Below, one piece after another: positions 18,883-27,398 of a stretch of 41,740 nt of DNA. This DNA is from an uncultured Succinivibrionaceae bacterium (lineage in GTDB: Bacteria; Pseudomonadota; Gammaproteobacteria; Enterobacterales; Succinivibrionaceae): NCBI GenBank assembly GCA_944390105.1, contig CALXOV010000052.1:1-41740 (forward strand). The letters are read 5' to 3'. The notes under the pieces are model-generated. The model had not been told where the DNA came from, ran no database searches, and saw only the letters and a program-made list of their open reading frames with translations. How positions within the stretch are numbered: position 1 is the stretch's first letter; each line of letters opens with the position of its first letter. A program made the translations under genes and the position numbers.

Positions 18883-20352
18883 TTATCCTAAAGCCTGCGC
18901 CGACGCGGCGCGCTCTTGTAAAAATGTAGTAACGCGCTCCATATGCATGGAGTGACTGCCTTTAATCAGCACGCAGCAATGCTGTCCCTGTTGTGCAGCC
19001 GCCGTAAGTTCTTGGCACAGCGCAGCACACAGCTTGTCATGAGTGTTAAAGTGCTGCGCCGGGCCGGTGAAGGCAGCCGCGGCCTGTGCACTTAAAGGCC
19101 CGAGGCAGTACAAACTGTCACAACATCCGTTTGCTGCTTGGCCGACCCTAGTGTGCAACTGCACTGCCGCCGTTCCTAACTCGCCCATGTCGCCAAATAC
19201 CATAATGCGCTTGGCTGGGGCAAACAGCTGCAGGGTCTGTAGCGCCGAGAGCACGGCATTAAAACTGGCATTATACGCATCATTAAGCAGCGTAATCCCC
19301 GGCAGCTCAAGGCGCTGCAGCCGCCCTGGCAGCATGGCACACTCCTGCAGTCCGGTCTGCACTGCCGTACTATCTGCGCCCAAACTTACGGCAAGCAGTG
19401 CTGCTGCCGCAGCATTGGCCGCATTGTGCACCCCTAAAAGCGGCAAATTAAGCGTCAGCGGCGCGGCTAGATCTTTAAGCTGCAGCCTAAAACTAATACC
19501 CTGGGCACTGCCCTGCACCATGCTGTAAGCAGCATCGGGGAGCGGACTGTTCCTATCGTCAGGCAAGGGGCCAAAAGTCAGCAAGTGTCCAATTTTACGC
19601 AAAGCGGCAAAATCTGCGGCAAAACGCTCTGCAAAGGGCCCGGCGGCCGGCACGACAGCCAGCTTACCGCGCGCGGCGACATCTTCAATAAGTTCGCGCT
19701 TACCAAGATACACGCCCTCAGCCGAACCAAAACCTTCAATATGCGCCTGTCCGACATTAGTAATGAGCGCGGCATCGGCTTTCACAAATTCACAGGTACG
19801 CTTAAGGTCACCGCGATGGCTAGCTCCCTGCTCAATGACCGCAAAATCAAGATCCGTGCTCAAGCGCAGCAGCGTCAGCGGCACCCCCACATCATTATTA
19901 AAATTGCCCGCGGTGTAGAGCACCTTGCCGCAATGCGCCAAGATAGATGCCGTCATTTCTTTGACCGTGGTCTTACCGCAAGAGCCGGAGAGCGCAGCAA
20001 TCTTAGCCGGACACTGCTGTCGGACGCACAAGGCACACAAACCCAAAAGGCGCTGCGTATCGTCAGATACCAGCACGCTGATGCCCTGTCCCTGCCACGC
20101 TTTAATCTGTGGCGCATGGGCCTGCAGATAGGCACTGCTGATGCCCAGCTGCGCCGCGCCTTTAGCTACCACCTGCGGCAGAAAGCTATGCCCATCAAAG
20201 TGCTCACCGCTCAAGGCAATAAATAAAGCGCCGGCACATGCCGCCCGGCTGTCCGTTACCACCTGCGTTACGCTTGAACCTGCCCCCGCACCTGGCAAGA
20301 GACGAATTGTCGCATCAAGCGCCGTAAGCGCCCCTAATTCAAAGGCAATCAT
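18883..20352 (-). CDS. murF: UDP-MurNAc-tripeptide--D-Ala-D-Ala ligase MurF
   Basis: The product is 489 residues from the ATG at 20352, which overlaps the murE stop (ATGA). A longer frame to 20421 lies wholly inside murE and is not needed. It joins D-Ala-D-Ala to the tripeptide precursor. The N-terminal MurF domain (VVTDSRAACAGALFIALSG) is followed by the ATP loop ALSGSCGKTTVKEM, the VNDAYNA-type motif LLNDAYNASFNAV, and the C-terminal domain (VFGDMGELG, VLIKGSHSMHMER). Its substrate D-Ala-D-Ala must come from a ddl gene elsewhere. Confidence 0.96.
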   Translation of the reverse strand: MIAFELGALTALDATIRLLPGAGAGSSVTQVVTDSRAACAGALFIALSGEHFDGHSFLPQVVAKGAAQLGISSAYLQAHAPQIKAWQGQGISVLVSDDTQRLLGLCALCVRQQCPAKIAALSGSCGKTTVKEMTASILAHCGKVLYTAGNFNNDVGVPLTLLRLSTDLDFAVIEQGASHRGDLKRTCEFVKADAALITNVGQAHIEGFGSAEGVYLGKRELIEDVAARGKLAVVPAAGPFAERFAADFAALRKIGHLLTFGPLPDDRNSPLPDAAYSMVQGSAQGISFRLQLKDLAAPLTLNLPLLGVHNAANAAAAALLAVSLGADSTAVQTGLQECAMLPGRLQRLELPGITLLNDAYNASFNAVLSALQTLQLFAPAKRIMVFGDMGELGTAAVQLHTRVGQAANGCCDSLYCLGPLSAQAAAAFTGPAQHFNTHDKLCAALCQELTAAAQQGQHCCVLIKGSHSMHMERVTTFLQERAASAQALG

Positions 20353-21908
20353 GACGGCTGTTCCTCCGTTTGCGCTGCCGCGTATAAGGGCTGCGGCGCT
20401 GGCAGGCCAAGCAGACGGCACACCTCTTCACGATCGGAAAAATGAATAGTCTTATCTTTAAGGATTTGATAATCCTCATGCCCCTTGCCGGCTACCAGCA
20501 GAACGCCGTTTTCCTGCTGCGCCCATTTAAAAGCTGCCGCAATCGCTGCTTTTCGATCGGGGATCACTTCAATCTTGTCGCGGGCGGCTACGACGCCTAA
20601 GAGCATATCGTCAATAATGCGCAGCGGATCTTCAGTGCGCGGATTATCAGCGGTAATAAACACTCTGTCGGCGTACACTGCGGCCTTTTGCGCCATAACC
20701 GGACGCTTGCCGCTGTCGCGATCGCCGCCACAGCCTAAGACGCAGGCTAAGACCCCATCCGCATCCATATGTTCGCGCGCCGCTTTAAGCGCCTGCTCCA
20801 CCCCATCGGGGGTATGCGCATAATCGACAATGCACACAGGTGCGCAGCCGGCGACAGCAAAGCGCTCCATACGCCCTACCACCGGCTGCAGCTGCGCACT
20901 GACGCGCATCAACTCAGGAAAAGGCTGTCCGAGCACATGCAGCAGACTTATTGCCGCCAAATAATTGAACACATTAAAGGCCCCATACAGCGGGAGCTTG
21001 ACTTTAAAGTCACCTAGCGCACTGTCAATGGCAAACTGCGTGCCCTCATGCGTAAACTCCAAGCGCGAGGCAAGCAAACCGCGCTTATCGGCTAAAAAGG
21101 GCAGCGCCCCGGCGGCAGCATAATAAATACTACCTGCAAGCTCATCTAACCACTTGCGGCCGTACTCATCCATCGCATTGAGCACCACATGCTCAGGCGG
21201 CACCATGCGCAGAAATTTCAATTTAGCTGCCGCATAGTTTTCCATGGTATGGTGATAATCAAGATGATCGCGCGTTAAATTAGTAAAGATGCCGCCGAAA
21301 AACTCGCAGCCGGAGATGCGATTTTCCGCCGCGCCGATTGATGACACTTCCATCACCGCATAACGCGCCCCTTCCTCCACCGCCTGCGCAAGGGTGCGCT
21401 GCAGCTCAATTGGCTCAAGCGTAGTATTGGGGCTTTTATGCAGCTTGCCTAAAAAACCGCAGCCTAAAGTGCCTAAGATATAGCACTTTTTCTCAAGACC
21501 TTGCAGCAGCTGCGCGATAAGAAAAGTGATCGTAGTCTTGCCGTTAGTTCCGGTTACGCCCAAAAGCCGCAGCCGCCGCGACGGATAGCCAAAGAAATAG
21601 GCGGCAAATTTACCGAGGTCACTTGGCGCTCTGAGCGCAATTATCGGCAGATCGCCGCAGGCGCGCCGCGTCGCGGCATCAGCTTCATTCGCCTGTAGCA
21701 AGATCAGGCGGGCCCCGCGCGCAATCGCTTCAGGGATAAAACTGCGCCCATCAACATGAGCGCCTTGATGGGCATAAAAGGCCGCTCCGGGAGTGACTTT
21801 ACGGGCATCACTTACGAGATCGGTAAGCACTACCCGCCCCGCATCCGGCTCAGGCCGAGTGGCGGTATAATCAAAAAATTTCAATGCATCGTATAGGGTG
21901 AGCGCCAT
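20349..21908 (-). CDS. murE: MurE, UDP-MurNAc-dipeptide--meso-DAP ligase
   Basis: The product is 519 residues. It adds the third stem residue. The motif DNPRTEDP is the signature for meso-diaminopimelate rather than lysine, so this organism should have Gram-negative, DAP-type peptidoglycan. Other landmarks are the DSR-like start VSDARKVTPGAAFYA, the ATP loop GVTGTNGKTTITFL, LTRDHLDYHHTM, DYAHTPDGVEQAL, and LVAGKGHEDYQ. The ATG at 21908 has GAGGA 7 bases upstream. Its stop overlaps murF. Confidence 0.97.
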   Translation of the reverse strand: MALTLYDALKFFDYTATRPEPDAGRVVLTDLVSDARKVTPGAAFYAHQGAHVDGRSFIPEAIARGARLILLQANEADAATRRACGDLPIIALRAPSDLGKFAAYFFGYPSRRLRLLGVTGTNGKTTITFLIAQLLQGLEKKCYILGTLGCGFLGKLHKSPNTTLEPIELQRTLAQAVEEGARYAVMEVSSIGAAENRISGCEFFGGIFTNLTRDHLDYHHTMENYAAAKLKFLRMVPPEHVVLNAMDEYGRKWLDELAGSIYYAAAGALPFLADKRGLLASRLEFTHEGTQFAIDSALGDFKVKLPLYGAFNVFNYLAAISLLHVLGQPFPELMRVSAQLQPVVGRMERFAVAGCAPVCIVDYAHTPDGVEQALKAAREHMDADGVLACVLGCGGDRDSGKRPVMAQKAAVYADRVFITADNPRTEDPLRIIDDMLLGVVAARDKIEVIPDRKAAIAAAFKWAQQENGVLLVAGKGHEDYQILKDKTIHFSDREEVCRLLGLPAPQPLYAAAQTEEQPS

Positions 21909-21930
21909 CGCTTATCCTCTTGTTTAATCG

Positions 21931-23661
21931 TTATCCCGCGTTTATCCGCAAGGTGGCGCCGTCAGCGGCGCTTTTATCCGGCGGTACATTATAAAGCTGC
22001 AGCGCGCGCGTCATCACATCCTTAAACACCGGGCCGGATACCGCGCCGCCGTAATAAGACAGCTTAGTCGGATCGCGGATCGTAACCACTAAGGCAAAGC
22101 GCGGCTGCGACAGTGGAGCAAAGCCAGCAAAAGTAGACATGTAGCGATGCATGTAACCGCCCTTACCGGCGAGCATCGCGGTGCCAGTCTTACCGGCAAT
22201 GCGGTAGCGATCAATCGCCGCCCGACTACCGGTACCGCCGCCGGACACCACGGTTTCCAGCACGCGATGAATGCGCTTAATCTCGGTGACGCTACCGCAG
22301 GTGCGCGCTTTAGGGAGCTGATGCTGACGTAAAATTGTTACCGGCACGCGATTACCGTAGTTGGCTAAAGTGGCATAGGCCGATGCTAGCTGCAGCGGGG
22401 TTACCATGATGCCATAGCCAAAACCCAAGGTAGCTTTATCAATTTCCGACCAAAAAGGGCGGGCGGCATTCAGCTGTCCTGAAACCTCGCCCACCAGACC
22501 AGATCCCGTGCGTTGGCCCAGGCCGAAGCGGGTAAACAGATCCAAAATCGGCCGCGGCCCGATGCGCAGCGCCAGGTGCGCCATGCCGGTATTAGAAGAA
22601 TACTTTAAAATATCGGCCAAGGTGCCATGGTCCATCGCATGCGAGTCGCGAATCAACTTGCCGTCAACTTTAAACGGACGGGTATCAAATACCTCATTCC
22701 AGCTCACCGCCTGCTGCTCCAGCGCCGCCAGCGACACTAAAGGCTTTACCGTGGAGCCCGGCTCCAGCACATCCGTAATCGCCCGATTGCGCGCGCGGCT
22801 ACTGTCAAAGCTCGAGCGATCATTGGGGTCAAAAGAAGGCGCGCTAACCATGGCCAAGACTTCACCGCTACGAATATCCAATAACACCAAAGTGCCAGAC
22901 TCTGCGCCGAATTTTTCCACCGCCTCAGCAAGTGCACTATAGGCGATCGTCTGCAGGCGATCATCCACGGATAACATCAGATTACCGCCGGCTTTGCCTT
23001 GCTCTAGTATCGCGAGATTTTCAATAATGTGCCCTTGACTATCCTTGTGCGCAGCGCGAGTAGAAGGCTGTGCCGACAGATAGGAGTTAAAGCTCTGTTC
23101 AACACCGTATACGCCCTGCCCTTTTGCATTAAGCAGCCCAATTAAGCTCGCATTAACCGGGCCATTGGGGTAATAGCGGCGATAATTGTCGTTAATGAAA
23201 AGACCCTGCACCTGCAGCGCCGCAAGCTCCTTGGCCTTATCTAGCGGCACGTAGGCATTTAATTTGACGTAACGGCGCTTAGGGTTCTGAATGCGCTCAA
23301 ACAGCTCCTGCGCCGACAGATCAAGCAGTGCAGCCATACGGCGAATGAGCTTTTCATCATGCAAGACCTTAGCCTCATGCATACGTGCCGGATCGGCATA
23401 CACCGCTTTGACCGGTACGGAAATGGCCAAGATCTTGCCCTGCCGATCAGTGATAAGACCGCGTGCCGGCTCAAAGGAGTAATTGCGCAGGATACGCAGA
23501 TTGCCCTCCTGCACTAAAAACTCAGGCTCCAATACCTGCAGATAAAGCAGCCGGCCCACTAAGAAGGCGCACAAGGCGGTCAGCACCAACCACACCACGC
23601 CTCGACGAAAAGCTGAAATCTGATAGATTTCGCTTTCGTTAGACTTTAACGTTTCCCTCAT
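21931..23661 (-). CDS. ftsI: FtsI (PBP3), septal peptidoglycan transpeptidase
   Basis: The product is 576 residues, a class B penicillin-binding protein. A cytoplasmic start and one membrane helix (GVVWLVLTALCAFLVGRLLY, about 21-40) lead to the pedestal domain (ARGLITDRQGKILA). The transpeptidase domain has Ser303 in GSTVK, SSN at 355-357 and KTGT at 491-494. It cross-links septal peptidoglycan with FtsW. Its ATG overlaps the ftsL stop by 4 bases; murE follows after 22 bp. Confidence 0.97.
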   Translation of the reverse strand: MRETLKSNESEIYQISAFRRGVVWLVLTALCAFLVGRLLYLQVLEPEFLVQEGNLRILRNYSFEPARGLITDRQGKILAISVPVKAVYADPARMHEAKVLHDEKLIRRMAALLDLSAQELFERIQNPKRRYVKLNAYVPLDKAKELAALQVQGLFINDNYRRYYPNGPVNASLIGLLNAKGQGVYGVEQSFNSYLSAQPSTRAAHKDSQGHIIENLAILEQGKAGGNLMLSVDDRLQTIAYSALAEAVEKFGAESGTLVLLDIRSGEVLAMVSAPSFDPNDRSSFDSSRARNRAITDVLEPGSTVKPLVSLAALEQQAVSWNEVFDTRPFKVDGKLIRDSHAMDHGTLADILKYSSNTGMAHLALRIGPRPILDLFTRFGLGQRTGSGLVGEVSGQLNAARPFWSEIDKATLGFGYGIMVTPLQLASAYATLANYGNRVPVTILRQHQLPKARTCGSVTEIKRIHRVLETVVSGGGTGSRAAIDRYRIAGKTGTAMLAGKGGYMHRYMSTFAGFAPLSQPRFALVVTIRDPTKLSYYGGAVSGPVFKDVMTRALQLYNVPPDKSAADGATLRINAG

Positions 23662-24254
23662 CGCGCTGCCGCCGGGAGCGCAATCATCAACTCCGCATCA
23701 GTGGCCGGAGCCCGCATTTTAAGCATCTGCTGCGCCTGCTGCCTTATCTTTGAATGCTCAGATAAGATCTGTCGCTCGGAAGTTAAAGCCAGCCAGTTGC
23801 GTTGCAGATCTTCATTGCCCTGCCGCACTTCATTTAACTGTGCAGTAACCAAACGGGTCTGATGCACTTGATAGACCTTAAATAAGGCCAGCGTACACAA
23901 TATAGCAATTAAAAAATAGCTGAAAAAATGCGTAGCGATATCGCTAAATAGCGTCGGCACTAATGCCTCCTGCGGGACTTTATCCTGTCCATACTGCCGC
24001 GACAGCGAGGCAAAGCGCTCTTTGACTGGCGCCACCTGCGCCTCTTCCACCTGCACGCGCGGCTCTGCCGGCGGCTGCTGCGGTTTTATCTGCGCATCCA
24101 ATGCAGGTTTAGTCGGGACAAAACCCTCCGGCAAAAGCGGTGTCTCCGCGAGCGTTTCATCCACGGGCGCGGCCTTAGGCGGCTCTATAGCCGCCTGCGT
24201 CTGGGGCGGCAGGCTACGCTCGTCGTCATACCAAATGGCGCTGCTGCTTTTCAT
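23658..24254 (-). CDS. ftsL: FtsL, divisome bitopic protein with long cytoplasmic N-terminus
   Basis: I identify this mainly by position (between rsmH and ftsI) and topology. The product is 198 residues: a Pro/Glu-rich hydrophilic N-terminal part (about 1-108), one membrane helix (HFFSYFLIAILCTLALFKVYQV, about 109-130), and a periplasmic coiled coil with leucine-zipper-like spacing (TAQLNEVRQGNEDLQRNWLALTSE in two halves). E. coli FtsL is about 121 residues with a short cytoplasmic tail, so the cytoplasmic domain here is about three times longer. It would form the FtsQLB complex that activates FtsWI. It directly abuts rsmH and overlaps ftsI. Confidence 0.88.
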   Translation of the reverse strand: MKSSSAIWYDDERSLPPQTQAAIEPPKAAPVDETLAETPLLPEGFVPTKPALDAQIKPQQPPAEPRVQVEEAQVAPVKERFASLSRQYGQDKVPQEALVPTLFSDIATHFFSYFLIAILCTLALFKVYQVHQTRLVTAQLNEVRQGNEDLQRNWLALTSERQILSEHSKIRQQAQQMLKMRAPATDAELMIALPAAAR

Positions 24255-25235
24255 TTAAAAGCCCCTCCTTGCCGCAGCTTCCGCCGCCACTCCCACGCGC
24301 TCGGCAATACGCAATGTCGCAGAGCGCGCACGGATATTGCGCGCAAGTTCGGCTTCGCCGGCTTTAAGCGGCTTACCGATAAGCTTTAATGTCAGCTTAT
24401 CGCCATAGCGGGCCTGCAGTTCATCTTCAGTAAGCGGCAAAGTGCGCGTAAAGGCCGGCAACTGAGAATTTTCTTGGAAGAAATTTTTCACAATGCGATC
24501 TTCTAGCGAATGAAAGCTGATAACGCACAAGCGTCCGCCCGGCGCTAAGACCTGCAGAGCACCGTTTAAGGCCGCCGGCAGGGCATCTAACTCGCCGTTG
24601 ACGGCAATACGCAGCGCCTGAAAGCAGCGAGTGGCTTTATGCTTATGCCCCGGCGCCCCCGGAATGGCCGCGGCAAGCAACGCCGCTAGCTCTTTAGTAC
24701 GCGTCAGCGGAGCTTTAGCCCGCGCAAGGGTAATCGCCCGCGCAGCACGCTTGGCAAAGCGCTCCTCGCCGTAAGTTTTAAAAATATAGGCAAGTTTATC
24801 TTCAGGATAAGTATTGACCATATCTTGCGCACTAAGCGCTGTACGCTGATCCATGCGCATATCTAACGGGCCGTCATGCTCAAAGGAAAAGCCACGCTCA
24901 GGATCATCAATCTGCGGTGAAGAAATTCCGATATCAAGCAAAATACCGTCCACTTTACCGGCAATTCCCCACTGCTGCGCCTGAGTGGAAAGTTCGGCAA
25001 AATTAGCCCGGCTGATGTGAAAACGCGGATCGGCATCTGCCAGCTCCTGCGCCGCTTCAATGGCAGCGGCATCTCTATCTAAGGCATATAAACGCCCGTG
25101 GGGCCCTAACTTTTGTAAAATCGCGCGGCTATGCCCGCCGCGGCCAAAGGTGCCGTCTAAATAAATGCCGTCAGGCTTTAACTGCAGGCCCTGCAGACAC
25201 TCTGTGAGCAGAACCGGAATATGGGTAAATACCAT
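24255..25235 (-). CDS. rsmH: RsmH (MraW), 16S rRNA m4C1402 methyltransferase
   Basis: The product is 326 residues from the ATG at 25235. A longer frame runs into mraZ, but RsmH proteins begin near MVFTHIPVLL and AAGGA is correctly placed. A GTG at 25238 is an equally close alternative. It N4-methylates C1402 of 16S rRNA using SAM. Motifs are YLDGTFGRGGHSRAIL, ILLDIGISSPQIDDPERGFSF, DMRMD, and CVISFHSLEDRIVKNFF. RsmI, encoded nearby at 26415-27275, adds the 2'-O-methyl on the same nucleotide. Confidence 0.96.
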   Translation of the reverse strand: MVFTHIPVLLTECLQGLQLKPDGIYLDGTFGRGGHSRAILQKLGPHGRLYALDRDAAAIEAAQELADADPRFHISRANFAELSTQAQQWGIAGKVDGILLDIGISSPQIDDPERGFSFEHDGPLDMRMDQRTALSAQDMVNTYPEDKLAYIFKTYGEERFAKRAARAITLARAKAPLTRTKELAALLAAAIPGAPGHKHKATRCFQALRIAVNGELDALPAALNGALQVLAPGGRLCVISFHSLEDRIVKNFFQENSQLPAFTRTLPLTEDELQARYGDKLTLKLIGKPLKAGEAELARNIRARSATLRIAERVGVAAEAAARRGF

Positions 25236-25237
25236 CA

Positions 25238-25726
25238 CTAGATCCTTACATTGCCAAGCTGCGCACTTAACGCGGCGCTGGCAAAAGCCGCCTGCACCTG
25301 CTGTCGATCCTGCTCCTGTCGCTGCTGCAGCGCTGCCGGAGCCCACAGCTCAAACTTATGCTGCATCCCCACTAAAAAGGCTTTTTTCTCCTCAATCCCG
25401 GCATAGGAACGCAAGGTACTACTGACCGCAAAACGCCCCTGCGCATCCAATTTCACGGCACTGGCACTTGACAGCAGCAGCCGCTGCAGGCTCTGCAGCG
25501 CCGGGGTGGTAGGGTTGGCCTGCGCATTTAAGGCAGCGAGTAATTGCTCCCACATCGGGTAGGGATAAATCCACAAGCAGGGGTCAAAGATGCTCTGCGT
25601 CACCACCAAAGAGCCCGCGCATTCGTCGGCAAGTAGCCGCCGGAAGCTCGCCGGCATGACCGTGCGGCTCTTATCATCAAAGCACAGCTCATGCGTGCCG
25701 AATAAAAAGAGGGTAGGAGCGCTCAT
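25238..25726 (-). CDS. mraZ: MraZ, AbrB-fold regulator of the dcw cluster
   Basis: The product is 162 residues with two SpoVT/AbrB-like halves. The first contains LFGTHELCFDDKSRTVMPASF and WIYPYPMWEQLL; the second contains AVKLDAQGRFAVSSTLRSYA and FELW. These match the paired DxxGR-type pattern of MraZ; the first half has DDKSR. MraZ binds repeats in front of its own operon and represses it in E. coli. Four such repeats lie 24-59 bp upstream here. It is the first gene of the cluster; the rsmH start lies 2 bp past its stop. Confidence 0.95.
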   Translation of the reverse strand: MSAPTLFLFGTHELCFDDKSRTVMPASFRRLLADECAGSLVVTQSIFDPCLWIYPYPMWEQLLAALNAQANPTTPALQSLQRLLLSSASAVKLDAQGRFAVSSTLRSYAGIEEKKAFLVGMQHKFELWAPAALQQRQEQDRQQVQAAFASAALSAQLGNVRI

Positions 25727-25750
25727 TTTTGACCTGTTTTACGGGTACTT

Positions 25751-25785
25751 ACCACTAGCACCCACTTTATGCCACCATGACCCCT
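25751..25785 (-). promoter_or_regulatory. MraZ operator: four GTGG-type boxes at 10-bp spacing
   Basis: On the minus strand four pentamers start exactly 10 bases apart: AGGGG (25785-25781), GTGGC (25775-25771), GTGGG (25765-25761) and GTGGT (25755-25751). Tandem GTGG/TGGG boxes with 10-bp period are the known MraZ target. They end 24 bp before the mraZ ATG. TAAAAT at about 25788-25793 could be the -10, which would place the boxes over the start site; no good -35 is visible. Confidence 0.75.
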
Positions 25786-25984
25786 ATTTTACCGCACTTT
25801 GTACCAAACCTGCTTTAATCCTGCAAAAAACGCCGAACTGAACCTTACAGAACCACATCGCACTAGCCATATGGGAAAATTGTTGCAGATTATGCCAGTG
25901 CCTACAGGGTAGCACCTGCACTGTTCACGCGGTCCAAGGCGCACTAACTTACGATCCAAAACTTGAGGCAAGGCGAAAAGCAAA
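25786..25984. other. Intergenic region between mraZ promoter and rnpB 3' end
   Basis: No gene seen. It contains one inverted repeat with a bulge, GTGCcTAC / GTAGCAC at 25898-25915, without a T-run on the minus strand. It may help end the RNase P RNA transcript or protect its 3' end. I did not find a clear intrinsic terminator for rnpB. Confidence 0.4.
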
Positions 25985-26357
25985 CGGAGGGAGGTCAGTC
26001 TATAAGCCGGGTTCTGTCTGCTTGCGCAGCAGCAGCCATTCATCTAGGCCTGCAGTCGCCTGCAGGCTCCAGCGATCTACCCGCTCCCGATGCGGACCAC
26101 ATCATGATGGGAGCCTATTCGATCTTGCTTTGGGTGGAGTTTACCTTGCCGCCTGCCATTGCTGGAGGCGCGGTGCGCTCTTACCGCACCATTTCACCCT
26201 TACCAAGGAGACCTTGGCGGTATACTTTCTGTTGCACTAGTCGTGAGCTTACGCTCCCCAGGCGTTACCTGGCACCCTGTCCTATAAAGCCCGGACTTTC
26301 CTCCCCTGCAGCCGTTTGCAAACACGTACTGCAGCAGCGGCTGCCCGACTGACCTGC
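25985..26357 (-). ncRNA. rnpB: RNase P RNA (M1 RNA), bacterial type A
   Basis: The minus strand carries the conserved RNase P RNA core: GGGGAGGAAAGTCCGGGCT near the 5' end, CAGGGTGCCAGGTAACGCC, AGTGCAACAGAAAG, GGTAAGGGTGAAA, GGTAAACTCCACCC, GGCCTAGATGAATGGCTG, and ACAGAACCCGGCTTAT near the 3' end. Helix P1 is visible as AGGTCAGTC (26355-26347) pairing with GACTGACCT (26000-25992), which sets both ends to within a few bases. The RNA is the catalytic subunit that removes tRNA 5' leaders. Position between rsmI and mraZ is as in Pseudomonas. It has its own TATAAT just upstream. Confidence 0.96.
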
Positions 26358-26361
26358 GCGC

Positions 26362-26390
26362 ATTATAGCTAAATACCGTCGCTGGGAAAA
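26362..26390 (-). promoter_or_regulatory. rnpB promoter
   Basis: Perfect TATAAT at 26367-26362 on the minus strand, 6 bases before the predicted 5' end of the RNA. A weak -35 (TTTTCC) lies at 26390-26385 with a 17-base spacer. It sits within 50 bp downstream of the rsmI stop. Confidence 0.7.
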
Positions 26391-26414
26391 GCATCCAACG
26401 CGTGCGGAGCGCGT

Positions 26415-27275
26415 TCATCCATTAAAATCCATCTTAGACTTTAGCGTGAGCCCAGCTTGATATAAAAGCTTACTTTTTATCTGCAGTAAATCGCTAAGCA
26501 CGCGACTGGCCCCTTTCAGGCTCATTCCCTCCTGTAGCATCTGCGCTAAAGCCTTAAGCGCCGCCGGAGGCAGCACCTCATCAGTTTGCTTAGGTGCTGG
26601 GGCCAGCAAAAGCACCAGCTCGCCGCGCTGCATATTGCTATCCTGTTGCACCTGAGCATACAGCTCACTTACCGTAGCGCGGTAGACGCTTTCAAAGGCC
26701 TTGGTCAACTCGCGGCACAATACCGCCTCACGCTCAGGGTACAGCGTGTACATCAGTTCAAGCGTATGGGCAATCCGCCGCGGGCTTTCATAAAACACTG
26801 TAGTCGCGCAACTGTGCGCAAAAGAAGATAGCACCTCAGTTAATTCCTTATCTTTAACCGGTAAAAAACCGTAAAAATAAAACTTATCGGTCGGCAGCCC
26901 AGAGACGCACAACGCGCAGATCGCCGCACAAGGCCCCGGCAGCGCAGTCACTTTAATCCCGCGCGCGCACAGTTCACGCACTAACTTAAAACCCGGATCA
27001 GAAATCATAGGAGTACCGGCGTCGGATATCAACACCACACTGCCGCCCTGAGCAATTTCTGCGGCAATTACCTCAGCGCGCTGCGCTTCATTGTAGTCAT
27101 GACATGACAACATGCGCGTGCCGTGGACGCCGATGCTGTCTAAAAAGATCTTGCTGTGCCGCGTATCCTCGGCCGCAATCAACGTCGCCTGCTGCAGCGC
27201 CTCGCGCACGCGGTCAGTAACATCCTGCAAATTGCCAATCGGAGTGGCTGCAATATACAGGGCAGGTTCAAGCAT
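26415..27275 (-). CDS. rsmI: RsmI, 16S rRNA C1402 2'-O-methyltransferase
   Basis: The product is 286 residues, a tetrapyrrole-methylase-fold enzyme. Family motifs are LYIAATPIGNLQDVTDRV, LIAAEDTRHSKIFLD, LISDAGTPMISDPGFKLV, TALPGPCAAICALCVSGLPTD in two parts, and FYESPRRIAHTL. It completes m4Cm1402 in the 30S P site together with RsmH. A GGAG lies about 9 bases ahead of the ATG. It is divergent from lpoA, a conserved gammaproteobacterial pairing. Confidence 0.96.
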   Translation of the reverse strand: MLEPALYIAATPIGNLQDVTDRVREALQQATLIAAEDTRHSKIFLDSIGVHGTRMLSCHDYNEAQRAEVIAAEIAQGGSVVLISDAGTPMISDPGFKLVRELCARGIKVTALPGPCAAICALCVSGLPTDKFYFYGFLPVKDKELTEVLSSFAHSCATTVFYESPRRIAHTLELMYTLYPEREAVLCRELTKAFESVYRATVSELYAQVQQDSNMQRGELVLLLAPAPKQTDEVLPPAALKALAQMLQEGMSLKGASRVLSDLLQIKSKLLYQAGLTLKSKMDFNG

Positions 27276-27325
27276 AAATCAGATCTCCGCACAAGGCCGC
27301 ACCGTGCCGCCTTTTTCGTTGGCGT

Positions 27326-27331
27326 TATAAT
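27326..27331 (+). promoter_or_regulatory. Possible -10 of lpoA
   Basis: A perfect TATAAT on the plus strand in the rsmI-lpoA divergent gap, giving a leader of about 60 nt. No matching -35 is apparent, so this is a candidate only. Confidence 0.4.
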
Positions 27332-27398
27332 AGCAGTAATTGTACGTAAGGCAGCGCCCCATGGGCGGCTGCTTGGCACCTTAAATTGGGAAGATAGA

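Noticed and set aside
19585-20226. A 213-codon plus-strand frame
   Set aside because: Antisense to murF, whose motifs are all present; its composition is that of a shadow frame.
27156-27398. Upstream extension of lpoA
   Set aside because: It overlaps rsmI on the other strand and hides the signal peptide and lipobox that begin at 27399.
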